Shown piece by piece: positions 7,558 to 15,717 of a stretch of DNA of 32,594 nt. Numbering within the stretch: position 1 is the first letter of the stretch; each line of letters begins with the position of its first letter. The stretch lies in assembly GCA_018780805.1 (NCBI GenBank), contig JADMJD010000147.1:6913-39506 (forward strand), read 5' to 3'. The notes under the pieces are model-generated. The model saw only the letters and a list, made by a program, of their open reading frames with translations, did no database searches and was not told the DNA's origin. Position numbers and translations under genes: made by a program. The stretch comes from Rubrivivax sp. (GTDB lineage: Bacteria > Pseudomonadota > Gammaproteobacteria > Burkholderiales > Burkholderiaceae_C).

Positions 7558-7992
7558 CTACAGTCTTCCGACGCAGTTGGGCGCCCCGCAGCGGCAGGCC
7601 AGTCGGCCTTCGTGGTGGGTTTCGCCGTAGTTGACCGTGAGTTCTTCACCGGCCGTGATGGCGCGCAGCGCGTAGAACTCCACCCGGCCGTTCTGGATGC
7701 TCAGGCGTGCGTTGGGCGCGCAGCTGTGGTTGGTATAGCGCATCGGGTCGGCCGAGCGGCTGAAGTCGATGGCCCGCCGGGCCGACAGCTCCACGATCAT
7801 GATGCGTTCGCTGCGTGTGGCACGGATGCGCGCTTCGTCCACGCTGATGGCCTCGCCGCGGATCTCGCCGATCTTGCGGCGTGCCGGGATCGCCTCGGCC
7901 GCAAAAGCGCCCTGGCCGTCGATGGTGCTGGGCGCCACGTGCACCGCGAACTTCTGGTACGCGGGGCGGGGCGGCGGGGTGTCGTCGTTCAT
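7558..7992 (-). CDS. SET-domain protein-lysine N-methyltransferase
   Basis: A 144-residue single-domain SET protein, expected to transfer methyl groups from S-adenosylmethionine to protein lysines. The SET motifs are in order: DGQGAFA at 25-31 (the GxG cofactor element), RYTNHSC at 85-91 (the NHSC pseudoknot), GEELTVNYG at 115-123, and a post-SET zinc cluster CRCGAPNC at 133-140. The start ATG overlaps the stop of the upstream MFS gene (ATGA, 7989-7992), so the two are translationally coupled. Its substrate is unknown. It lies next to flagellin, but the fliC promoter lies between and its operon partner is the transporter, so flagellin methylation is only a possibility. Confidence 0.9.
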   Translation of the reverse strand: MNDDTPPPRPAYQKFAVHVAPSTIDGQGAFAAEAIPARRKIGEIRGEAISVDEARIRATRSERIMIVELSARRAIDFSRSADPMRYTNHSCAPNARLSIQNGRVEFYALRAITAGEELTVNYGETHHEGRLACRCGAPNCVGRL

Positions 7993-9215
7993 CGGGCGAG
8001 CCTGCTCTCCAGCCGGCCGGCGGCCAGCGCCAAGGCCACGCCCATGACCGCGGCGCTGGCCGTGACCCACAGCGCGCTGCGCCACTGGCCGCTGCTGGCC
8101 ACCACCGCCGCCACCAGCGGTGTGCCAACGAACTGCCCCAGCTGCGCGCCCTGCATGTACAGGCCCTGCAAGGTGCCGATCTGCTGCGGCGAGCGCGCCA
8201 GCACGGTGGACGACGACATGATGGCCGCCGGGATCACCCCGCCGGCGAACGACACCCACACGGCCGCGGCGTAGCGCAGCGGGTCGGGCAGGGCGTCCAG
8301 CGAATACACCACTGCGCCCAGCCCGGCGGCCAGCTGGCCGCCCAGCAGCAGGTGGCCACGTTGCACGCCGCGCTGCACCAGCCAGCCGCCCACCAGGTTG
8401 CCGGGCACGCAGGCCAGCAGCATCACGCCCGTCAGCAGGGCCGTGGCACCCGGCCCCAGGCCACGTTGCTCCTGCAGGTAGGTGGGCATCCAGACGATGA
8501 GGGCAAAGTGCTGGGTGGCCCAGACACCGAAGCTCAGCGCCAGCAGCCAGGGCAGCGGGTGGCCCAGCGCCGCCTTGACCGGGCCCAGGAAACTGCCGCC
8601 GGCCGTGGGCGCCGGTGCCGCGGCGCTGAAGTGCTGGCGCTGGGCCCACAGGCCGATGGCCGCCAGCGCCATCACGGCGGCCGTCAGCCACCACAGGCCT
8701 TGCCAGCCGGTGGCCGGCAGCAGCAGCGGCGAGGCCAGCATCGCGATGCTGGCGCCGGCCGGCATGTAGGCGCTCCAGAAACTCAGCGCCAGGCGGCGCT
8801 GTGCCGGTGCGCTGGCGGCCGTGATCAGCGCCGGGCAGGCCACGGCCACCCACATGAAACCCAGGCCCTCGACCAGGCGGCTGGCCATCAGCGGCGCCCA
8901 GCCGGGCCACGCGGTGGCGGCCACCGAGGCCGTGGTGCACAGCGCCAGCCCGGCCAGCACCATGCGCAGCGCGCCCACCCGGCCCACCCACATGCCGACA
9001 AACGCGGCGCCCAGCAGCGCCAGCGTGGTCAGCATCGACGACACCCAGCCGGCCTGCACCAGCGTCAGCCCCAGCTCGGCGCGCAGCAGCGGCAGAGCCA
9101 CCGGCACCTTGCCCACGTTCAGCGCCGCGGCCAGGCCGGCGGCCAGCACGGCCGCCACGGCGGCGGGGTGGGTGCCAGGATGACGGGCAGGGGCGGGGGC
9201 GGTAGCGGTCTGCAA
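7989..9215 (-). CDS. Major facilitator superfamily transporter
   Basis: A 408-residue, highly hydrophobic protein with about 12 predicted membrane segments and the loop pattern of MFS permeases. It has VALPLLRAELGLTLVQAGWVSSMLT near the N-terminus, a G-x-L-V-G-R-type MFS loop after helix 2 (MWVGRVGALRMVLAGLAL), and LPAATGWQGLWWLTAAVMAL in the middle. The substrate cannot be read from sequence; the nearest look is to the cyanate/nitroimidazole-type (CynX/NimT) exporters, which is a weak guess. The frame starts with TTG at 9215; no in-frame ATG or clear ribosome site is near, so the start is uncertain and could be a GTG about 19 codons in. It is coupled to the SET gene by ATGA. Confidence 0.88.
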   Translation of the reverse strand: MQTATAPAPARHPGTHPAAVAAVLAAGLAAALNVGKVPVALPLLRAELGLTLVQAGWVSSMLTTLALLGAAFVGMWVGRVGALRMVLAGLALCTTASVAATAWPGWAPLMASRLVEGLGFMWVAVACPALITAASAPAQRRLALSFWSAYMPAGASIAMLASPLLLPATGWQGLWWLTAAVMALAAIGLWAQRQHFSAAAPAPTAGGSFLGPVKAALGHPLPWLLALSFGVWATQHFALIVWMPTYLQEQRGLGPGATALLTGVMLLACVPGNLVGGWLVQRGVQRGHLLLGGQLAAGLGAVVYSLDALPDPLRYAAAVWVSFAGGVIPAAIMSSSTVLARSPQQIGTLQGLYMQGAQLGQFVGTPLVAAVVASSGQWRSALWVTASAAVMGVALALAAGRLESRLAR

Positions 9216-9221
9216 GGGGTC

Positions 9222-9237
9222 GCGATGCTATCATCGC
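9222..9237. repeat. Palindrome between MFS and smc
   Basis: GCGATG and CATCGC flank CTAT. The sequence lies between two divergent genes and contains a TATCAT hexamer (9229-9234), 5 of 6 to the sigma-70 -10, reading toward smc. No good -35 is seen at the right distance. It could be an operator for either gene. Confidence 0.4.
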
Positions 9238-9246
9238 GCGCCGATC

Positions 9247-9270
9247 ACGCTCCGGGATGGAGCGTTTTTT
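9247..9270 (+). terminator. Intrinsic terminator-like hairpin in the smc leader
   Basis: ACGCTCC, a 5-base loop GGGAT and GGAGCGT form a 7-bp GC-rich stem followed by a run of six T (9265-9270). It works only on the + strand. No + strand gene precedes it inside the window, and smc starts 56 bases later, so it would stop transcripts that begin just upstream of smc. Confidence 0.7.
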
Positions 9271-9288
9271 CCTTGTTGAATCAAGCAC

Positions 9289-9305
9289 TTGCAGCGCTGC
9301 TGCAA
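9289..9305. repeat. Inverted repeat just before the smc ribosome site
   Basis: TTGCAGC and GCTGCAA flank GCT, giving a 7-bp stem with a 3-base loop, 20 bases before the smc start codon. Together with 9222-9237 and 9247-9270 it makes three hairpins in a 110-base leader. Confidence 0.5.
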
Positions 9306-9325
9306 CAAAAGAGATAAAGCGGCCG

Positions 9326-12300
9326 ATGCGCCTGAACCAGATCAAGCTTGCCGGCTTCAAATCCTTCGCCGAGCCGACCACGTTCCAGCTGCCGGGCCAG
9401 CGCGTCGGGGTGGTGGGGCCCAACGGCTGCGGCAAGTCCAACATCATGGACGCCGTGCGCTGGGTGCTGGGCGAGAGCAAGGCCAGCGAACTGCGTGGCG
9501 AAAGCATGCAGGACGTGATCTTCAACGGCTCCGGCCAGCGCAAACCCGCCGGCCGTGCCAGCGTGGAGCTGGTCTTCAGCAACGAAGACGCCCGTGCCGG
9601 CGGCCAGTGGAACACCTTCGCCGAGATCGCCGTCAAGCGGGTGCTGACACGTGACGGCACCAGCAGTTATTTCATCAACAACCAGGCGGTGCGCCGGCGC
9701 GACGTGCAGGACGTGTTCCTGGGCACCGGCCTGGGCCCACGGGCCTACGCCATCATCGGCCAGGGCACGATCAGCCGCATCATCGAGAGCCGGCCCGAAG
9801 AACTGCGTCTCTTCCTGGAAGAGGCCGCCGGTGTCAGCAAGTACAAGGAGCGCCGCCGCGAGACCGAAAACCGGCTCAAGGACACGCGCGAGAACCTCAC
9901 CCGCGTGGACGACATCCTGCGCGAGCTGAATGCCAACCTCGAAAAGCTGGAAAAACAGGCCGAGGTGGCCCAGCAGTACCGCACGCTGCAGGACCAGGGC
10001 ACGCTGAAGCTGCACCAGCTCTGGTTCCTGAAACACCGCGATGCGGCGACCGAAGAGACCCGCATCGCCCAGGCCGTGGCGGAAGCCGGCAACGCACTGG
10101 AAGCGCGCCTGGCCGAGCTGCGGCACGTCGAGGCCGAGCTCGAGACCATCCGCCAGGCGCACTACGACGCCAGCGACGCACTGCACGACAAACAGGGCTC
10201 GCTGGCCGAAGCGGCGCTGGAGGTGAGCCGGCTCGAAGAACGCATCCGTTACGTGGTCGACGGCCGCCAGCGGGCCCAGCAGCGCCTGGCCGACCTGCAG
10301 GCCCAGAACACGCAGTGGGCCGAGCGCCGCGCTGCGGCCGAGGCCGAGCTGGAAGACATCGCCGAGCAGATCGCCGCCGCCGAGGAGCAGGCCGAAGTGC
10401 AGGCCGCCCAGGCCGAAGAACAATCGGCCCAGCTGCCCACCGTGGAAGACGCCGTGCGCGCGGCGCAGAACCGCGCCAACGAACAGCGTGGCACCGTCAC
10501 CCAGGTGCAGCAGCAGATCCAGGTGCTGGCGGCCGAAAGCCGCAGCCTGGACGACCAGAGCCGCCAACTGCGCACCCGGCGCGAACGCCTGGCCGGCGAA
10601 CGCCAGGCCCTGGTGGTGCCCGAACAAGCCCGGCTGGAAGGCCTGCAGCAGCAGAGCCAGGCCGCCGACGAGGCCTTTGCCGTGGCCGACGGCCGGCTGC
10701 AGACGCTGCAGGAGCAGGTGCCGCAACTGGACGAACAACGCCGCGCGGCGGCGGCCACGGTGTCGCAGGAAGGGGGCCGCCTGGCCGACCTGAGCGCGCG
10801 GCTGGAGGCCTTGCGCGCGTTGCAGGCCAAGGTGCAGACCGAAGGCAAGCTCAAGCCCTGGCTGGCCAAACATGGCCTGGAGGGCCTGGCCGGCCTGTGG
10901 ACCCGCATCCACATCGAAAGCGGCTGGGAAACCGCGCTCGAAGGCGCGCTGCGCGAACGGCTGAACGCCTTGTCGGTGGGCAAGCTGGACATGGTGCGCG
11001 CCATTGCCACCGATGCACCGCCGGCCAAGCTGGCCTTCTACGCCACACCGGCGGCGGCCATTTCCAACACGCACCGCACGCTGCCGCGGCTGTCGGACCT
11101 GCTGCGCCTGAACGACGCCGGCCTGGCGGCGCTGCTGAACGACTGGCTGGAAGGTGTCTACACCGCCGCCAGCCTGGACGAAGCCCTGGCCCAGCGCGGC
11201 CAGCTCACGCATGGCGAGGTGATCGTCGTGCGCGAAGGCCACGCCGTTTCGCAGTTTGCCGTCAGCTTTTACGCACCCGATTCCGAGCAGGCCGGCATGC
11301 TGGCCCGCGCGCAGGACATTGAAAACCTCGACCGCCAGCAGCGCGCGCAGACGCTGATCGCCGACGACGCGCGCAGTGCGTCGGTGCGCCTGGAGGCGGC
11401 TTACACCGAGGCCTCGCTGCGCCTGGCCACGGCCCGGCGCGAAGGCGCCGAAGCGCAGACCCGCGCGCACCAGCTGCAGGTGGAACTGCTGCGCTTGACG
11501 CAGCAGGCCGAAGCCGCCAACAGCCGGCGCGAACAACTCGCCGGCGAACTGGCCGAGCTGGACGCGCAGGACGAAGAGATCCAGGAAAAGCGCCTCACCG
11601 GCGAAGCGCGCTTCGAAGAACTCGACATCCAGCTGGGCAGCACGCAGGAGCGCCACGCCGAGCTGGAAGACGCCGTGATTGCCGCCGAACGCCGGCTGGC
11701 CGATGCGCGTGAGCAGCTGCGCGCGCTGGAGCGCCAGGCGCAGGAGGCGCAGTTCCAGGCCCGCCAGCTGTCGGCCCGGCGCGGGGAGCTGCAGCGGTCC
11801 ATCGAAACTTCTGCCCAGCAGGTGGCCAACAACGCCGACGCGGCGCGTGTGCTGGAGCAGGAGCTGGCAAATTTTGACGACGCGGCCGCCCAGGCCGGCC
11901 TGCAGCAGGCGCTCGCGCTGCGCCTGGAGCGCGAACAGATCCTGGCTGCCGCGCGCAGCGCCTACGACGACCTGAGCGCCAAGCTGCGCGCCGCCGACGA
12001 ACAGCGCCTGCAGTTCGAGCGCAGCCTGGACCCGCTGCGCGAACGCACCGCCAAGCTGCAGCTGGAGCAGCAGGCGGCGCAGCTGGGCGGCGCGCAGTAC
12101 CTGGAGCAGCTCACCAATGCCGCGGTGGACATGGACGCCATCGCCAAGAGCATCGAAGAAGGCAGCGTCAAGCTCTGGGGCCTGCAAGGCGAGATCGACC
12201 GCATCACCCGCGAGATCAACGCGCTGGGTGCGGTGAACCTGGCCGCGCTGGACGAGCTGAGCAGCTCGCGCGAGCGCAAGACCTTCCTGGACGCGCAGAA

Positions 12301-12838
12301 CGCCGACCTGAACGAAGCCATCCAGACGCTGGAAGACGCGATCCACAAGATCGACCTCGAAACGCGCGACCTGCTGAAGGCCACCTTCGACAAGGTGAAC
12401 GAAGGTTTCGGTGTGATGTTCCCCAGCCTGTTCGGCGGTGGCAACGCGCGCCTGGTGATGACGGGCGAAGAGATCCTGGACGCCGGCGTGCAGGTGATGG
12501 CCCAACCCCCGGGCAAGAAAAACAGCACCATCCATTTGCTGTCGGGCGGCGAGAAGGCGCTCACCGCGATTGCGCTGGTGTTTGCGATCTTCCAGCTGAA
12601 CCCGGCGCCGTTCTGCCTGCTGGACGAAGTGGACGCGCCGCTGGACGACGCCAACACCGAGCGTTACGCCAAGCTGGTGAGCGAGATGTCCAAGGGCACG
12701 CAGTTCCTGTTCATCAGCCACAACAAGATCGCGATGGAGATGGCCGAGCAGCTGATCGGCGTCACGATGCAGGAGCAGGGCGTGTCGCGCATTGTCGCGG
12801 TGGACATGGAGTCCGCCGTCTCCATGGCGGAAACCTGA
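9326..12838 (+). CDS. smc: Chromosome segregation protein SMC
   Basis: SMC dimers form the bacterial condensin ring that organises and helps segregate the chromosome. The product is 1170 residues, full length. The N-terminal head has Walker A GPNGCGKS at 31-38. Long coiled coils (rich in Glu, Gln, Arg and Ala) flank the hinge, at about residues 510-655. The C-terminal head has the ABC signature LSGGEK starting at residue 1072 and Walker B LLDEVDAPLDD with the acidic pair near 1100-1101. The ATG at 9326 begins MRLNQIKLAGFKSFAEPT, the conserved SMC start; the frame is open further upstream, but that stretch is leader. The stop overlaps the zipA start (TGATG). Confidence 0.98.
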   Translation: MRLNQIKLAGFKSFAEPTTFQLPGQRVGVVGPNGCGKSNIMDAVRWVLGESKASELRGESMQDVIFNGSGQRKPAGRASVELVFSNEDARAGGQWNTFAEIAVKRVLTRDGTSSYFINNQAVRRRDVQDVFLGTGLGPRAYAIIGQGTISRIIESRPEELRLFLEEAAGVSKYKERRRETENRLKDTRENLTRVDDILRELNANLEKLEKQAEVAQQYRTLQDQGTLKLHQLWFLKHRDAATEETRIAQAVAEAGNALEARLAELRHVEAELETIRQAHYDASDALHDKQGSLAEAALEVSRLEERIRYVVDGRQRAQQRLADLQAQNTQWAERRAAAEAELEDIAEQIAAAEEQAEVQAAQAEEQSAQLPTVEDAVRAAQNRANEQRGTVTQVQQQIQVLAAESRSLDDQSRQLRTRRERLAGERQALVVPEQARLEGLQQQSQAADEAFAVADGRLQTLQEQVPQLDEQRRAAAATVSQEGGRLADLSARLEALRALQAKVQTEGKLKPWLAKHGLEGLAGLWTRIHIESGWETALEGALRERLNALSVGKLDMVRAIATDAPPAKLAFYATPAAAISNTHRTLPRLSDLLRLNDAGLAALLNDWLEGVYTAASLDEALAQRGQLTHGEVIVVREGHAVSQFAVSFYAPDSEQAGMLARAQDIENLDRQQRAQTLIADDARSASVRLEAAYTEASLRLATARREGAEAQTRAHQLQVELLRLTQQAEAANSRREQLAGELAELDAQDEEIQEKRLTGEARFEELDIQLGSTQERHAELEDAVIAAERRLADAREQLRALERQAQEAQFQARQLSARRGELQRSIETSAQQVANNADAARVLEQELANFDDAAAQAGLQQALALRLEREQILAAARSAYDDLSAKLRAADEQRLQFERSLDPLRERTAKLQLEQQAAQLGGAQYLEQLTNAAVDMDAIAKSIEEGSVKLWGLQGEIDRITREINALGAVNLAALDELSSSRERKTFLDAQNADLNEAIQTLEDAIHKIDLETRDLLKATFDKVNEGFGVMFPSLFGGGNARLVMTGEEILDAGVQVMAQPPGKKNSTIHLLSGGEKALTAIALVFAIFQLNPAPFCLLDEVDAPLDDANTERYAKLVSEMSKGTQFLFISHNKIAMEMAEQLIGVTMQEQGVSRIVAVDMESAVSMAET

Positions 12839-13860
12839 TGGATCTGACCTGGCCGCTGCTCGCCCTGGCCGCGGTGGTCATCGTGGCCATCGGCGTGCAG
12901 GGCTGGTGGATGGCGCGCGGGCCGCGGCCCCGGCCAGACCCGGCGCCGCCGCCGGTGCTCACCGAGCGTGTGGACCCGCCGATGGATACCCAGCCTGCAC
13001 CGCCGCCGCCCGAGGTGCGCCTGGCCGCGCTGCGGCGCGTGCCGCGGCTGGACGCGCTGATTGACGCCATCGCACCGCTGACGCTGGAATCACCCGCCAG
13101 CGGCGAGTTTCTGCTGTCGCATGCCCCGGCCTCGCGCCGCGCCGGCAGCAAGGCGTTTTACATCGAAGGCCTGGACAGCGAGACCGGCACCTGGGAACCG
13201 CTGCAGCCGGGCCACCGCTACGGCGAGCTGCAGGCCGGCGTGCAGCTGGCCAGCCGCAGCGGGCCTTTGAACGAGATCGAATACTCCGAGTTCGTGCAGA
13301 AGCTGCAGGCTTTTGCCGAGGCCGTGAACGCGCTGCCCGAGCTGCCCGACATGCTGGACGTCGTGGCCCGCGCACGCGAGCTGGACGCCTTTGCCAGCCC
13401 GCGAGACGCGCAGCTGACGCTGACGCTCAAGAGCGAAGCCGTGGCCTGGTCGCTGGGTTTCATCCAGCAATGCGCCGCGCGCCATGGCTTCGTGCCCGGG
13501 GCCGTGCCCGGCCGTCTGGTGCTGCCCGCGGCGGAAGAGGGCGACCCGCCGGTGCTGGTGCTGTCCTACGACGCCCAGGCTGCGCTGGCCGAAGACCCGC
13601 AGCAGGCCGCGGTGCGCGAGTGCCAGCTGAGCCTGGACGTGCCGCAGACGGCGGCCAGTGCCGAGCCCTTCCCGGCCTGGCACAACGCCGCCCGCAAGCT
13701 GGCCGACGACCTGGCCGCGGTGGTGGTGGACGACTACGGCGAGCCCATCAGCGTGCACGCCTTTGCCGCCATCGACCAGGAACTGGCCCAGCTCTACACG
13801 CAACTGGAGGCGCGTGACCTGGCCGCCGGCAGCCCCGCGGCGCGGCGGCTGTTCAGCTGA
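12838..13860 (+). CDS. zipA: ZipA-like cell division protein (FtsZ-binding, membrane anchored)
   Basis: ZipA tethers FtsZ polymers to the inner membrane at the division site. The 340-residue product has an N-terminal membrane helix (about residues 4-26), then a proline-rich linker (RPRPDPAPPPVLTERVDPPMDTQPAPPPP, 30-58). The C-terminal globular region (about 200-325) fits the ZipA FtsZ-binding fold, including LTLKSEAVAWSLGFIQQCAARHGF and VRECQLSLDVPQTA. The start codon overlaps the smc stop by one base, and its own stop overlaps the next start in the same way. A smc-zipA-ligA order is familiar in this bacterial group; here ligA is about 7.6 kb away. Identity rests on architecture and position. 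Confidence 0.88.
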   Translation: MDLTWPLLALAAVVIVAIGVQGWWMARGPRPRPDPAPPPVLTERVDPPMDTQPAPPPPEVRLAALRRVPRLDALIDAIAPLTLESPASGEFLLSHAPASRRAGSKAFYIEGLDSETGTWEPLQPGHRYGELQAGVQLASRSGPLNEIEYSEFVQKLQAFAEAVNALPELPDMLDVVARARELDAFASPRDAQLTLTLKSEAVAWSLGFIQQCAARHGFVPGAVPGRLVLPAAEEGDPPVLVLSYDAQAALAEDPQQAAVRECQLSLDVPQTAASAEPFPAWHNAARKLADDLAAVVVDDYGEPISVHAFAAIDQELAQLYTQLEARDLAAGSPAARRLFS

Positions 13861-14327
13861 TGTCTGCAGCGCTGCCGGCGCTGCGCCTGGCCACCGCGGC
13901 CGACGTGCCGGCCCTGGCCGCGCTGTACGCCGAAGCGGCGCAGACGCTGGGCCCGCTGGTCTACAGCCCGGCGCAGGTAGCGGCCTGGGCCAGCTTTGGC
14001 GTCGACACCCCGGCCTTCCGCGACTACATCCTGAGCGCCGACACCTGGATCGCCGGCTTGCCGCCTGTGGCCTTCTGCGGCATCGACGTGCAGGGTGAGG
14101 TGCACTCGCTCTACGTGGCGCCGGGCCTCACCCGCCAGGGCCTGGGGACGCAGTTGCTGGCGCATGCCTTGGCCCACGCACGGGCGCGTGGCGTGCAGCG
14201 CTTCAGCGCCTGGGCGACGCCCTTTTCACGGCCGGTGTTTGAACGTGCCGGCCTGCACCTGGTGCAGACCGTGACCGAGCCCTACCAGGGCGTGCTGTTC
14301 GAGCGTTACCGGCTCGCCAGCGCCTGA
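13860..14327 (+). CDS. GNAT-family N-acetyltransferase
   Basis: A 155-residue acetyltransferase of the GNAT fold. It has the acetyl-CoA-binding segment VHSLYVAPGLTRQGLGTQLLAHAL with the R/QxxGxG element at 92-97, and a typical late FSAWATPFSRPVFERAGLHLVQTVT segment ending in a short beta strand. The substrate is not identifiable. The start codon shares a base with the zipA stop (TGATG), so it is translationally coupled to smc-zipA. Its 3' end overlaps the convergent glutathione reductase gene by 22 bases. Confidence 0.9.
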   Translation: MSAALPALRLATAADVPALAALYAEAAQTLGPLVYSPAQVAAWASFGVDTPAFRDYILSADTWIAGLPPVAFCGIDVQGEVHSLYVAPGLTRQGLGTQLLAHALAHARARGVQRFSAWATPFSRPVFERAGLHLVQTVTEPYQGVLFERYRLASA

Positions 14328-15667
14328 GAAGTGGTGAGCGAACGCGACAGCGTCCGCAGCAGCACGAACTCTTCCGCTGCCGTCGGGTGCATCGCGATGG
14401 TCTGGTCGAAGTGGGCCTTGGTGGCACCGGCCGTCAGCGCCACGGCCAGGCTTTGCACGATCTCCGGCGCGTCGGCACCCACCATGTGAACGGCCAGCAC
14501 GCGGTCATCGGCGGCGTCCACCAGCAGCTTCATGCGGGTGCGCTCGGTGCCGCCGATGAAGGCCTGCTTCATCGGCCGGAAGTCGGTCTCGTAGACGTGC
14601 AGGTCGTGCCCCGCGGCCAGCGCCGCTTCTTCCGTGGGGCCGACGGTGGCGATGGGCGGCAGCATGAACACGGCGCTGGGCACGCGGCTGAGGTCCACCC
14701 GCCGCGGTGTGGGGCCGAAGAGTGAATCGGCCAGGGCACGCCCCTCGGCGATGGCCACCGGCGTCAGGTTGACGCGGTTGGTCACGTCGCCAATGGCGCA
14801 GACGCCGGGGCGGCTGGTGCGCAGGTCGGCGTCGATCAGCACCGCGCCGCGCTCGTCCAGCGCCAGGCCCAGGCCGGCGGTGTTGGGGCGACGGCCGGTG
14901 GCGTTGAGCACCCAGGGGAAATCCAGCACCCGGTCTTCGCCCATCAGCAGCAACAGCCCGCTGCCGCCGCGCTGGATCTGCGTCGGCACGCTGCCCGGGT
15001 GCAGCTGCACACCGGCGGCCTGCAGTTCGGCCGCGGCGGCAGTGCGCAGCATCTGATCGAAGCCGCGCAGCGGCAGGCGGTCGCGGTAGAACAGGTCCAC
15101 CGCCACGCCCAGGCGCACCAGCATGCTGGCGAACTCGACCGCGATGAAACCGCCGCCGATGATGGCGGCGCGGGACGGCAGTTCGTTCAGGTCCAGCAGG
15201 TCATCACTGGTGGCGCAGGCGGCGATGCCGGGGATGCTGTCGGTCACTGGCGCCGAGCCGGTGGCGACCAGCACCTGGGGCGCCGTCAGGCGTTGTTCGC
15301 CGACGCAGACGGCGCCGGCATCGTCCAGCTGCGCGTGGCCTTCGATCAGCGTCACGCCGCTGCCGGCCAGCAGCTGGCGGTAGATGCCTTCCAGGCGTGT
15401 GGTCTCGGCCGCCTTGGCCGCGGCCCAGCGCGGCATCTCGAAGGCGGGTGTCTCCACCGCCCAGCCGTAACCACGCGCCTCGCGGAAGGCGTCACCCAAC
15501 TGCGCCGCGTACATCAGCAGCTTCTTGGGCACACAGCCGCGCAGCACGCAGGTGCCGCCCACCCGCCGACCCTCGACGATGGCGACACGGGCGCCATGGG
15601 AAGCCGCGCGGCGCGAGGCCGCGACACCGCCGGAGCCGGCGCCGATGACGATGAAGTCGAAGTCCAT
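14306..15667 (-). CDS. gor: Glutathione-disulfide reductase
   Basis: An FAD-dependent enzyme that reduces oxidised glutathione with NADPH, keeping the cytoplasmic thiol pool reduced. The 453-residue product has the FAD-binding GAGSGG at 9-14 and the redox-active disulfide GGTCVLRGCVPKK with Cys40 and Cys45. A second dinucleotide-binding GGGFIAVEFA lies near the middle. The C-terminal HPTAAEE (about 427-433) supplies the catalytic His-Glu pair from the partner subunit. The length and the VLRGCVPKK form favour glutathione reductase over dihydrolipoamide or mercuric reductase. It overlaps the GNAT gene tail to tail by 22 bases. The secreted-protein gene at 15718-16494 ends 50 bases before its start. 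Confidence 0.95.
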   Translation of the reverse strand: MDFDFIVIGAGSGGVAASRRAASHGARVAIVEGRRVGGTCVLRGCVPKKLLMYAAQLGDAFREARGYGWAVETPAFEMPRWAAAKAAETTRLEGIYRQLLAGSGVTLIEGHAQLDDAGAVCVGEQRLTAPQVLVATGSAPVTDSIPGIAACATSDDLLDLNELPSRAAIIGGGFIAVEFASMLVRLGVAVDLFYRDRLPLRGFDQMLRTAAAAELQAAGVQLHPGSVPTQIQRGGSGLLLLMGEDRVLDFPWVLNATGRRPNTAGLGLALDERGAVLIDADLRTSRPGVCAIGDVTNRVNLTPVAIAEGRALADSLFGPTPRRVDLSRVPSAVFMLPPIATVGPTEEAALAAGHDLHVYETDFRPMKQAFIGGTERTRMKLLVDAADDRVLAVHMVGADAPEIVQSLAVALTAGATKAHFDQTIAMHPTAAEEFVLLRTLSRSLTTSQALASR

Positions 15668-15717
15668 CGCCAGAGCTTAACCGCGGGGCGTGTTCATGGT
15701 GTTGGCCACCCGAATGT

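Noticed and set aside
9281..12721. Open frame of 1146 codons on the strand opposite smc
   Set aside because: The smc protein is complete with all motifs on the + strand. The antisense translation has no domain pattern and is a by-product of GC-rich codon use.
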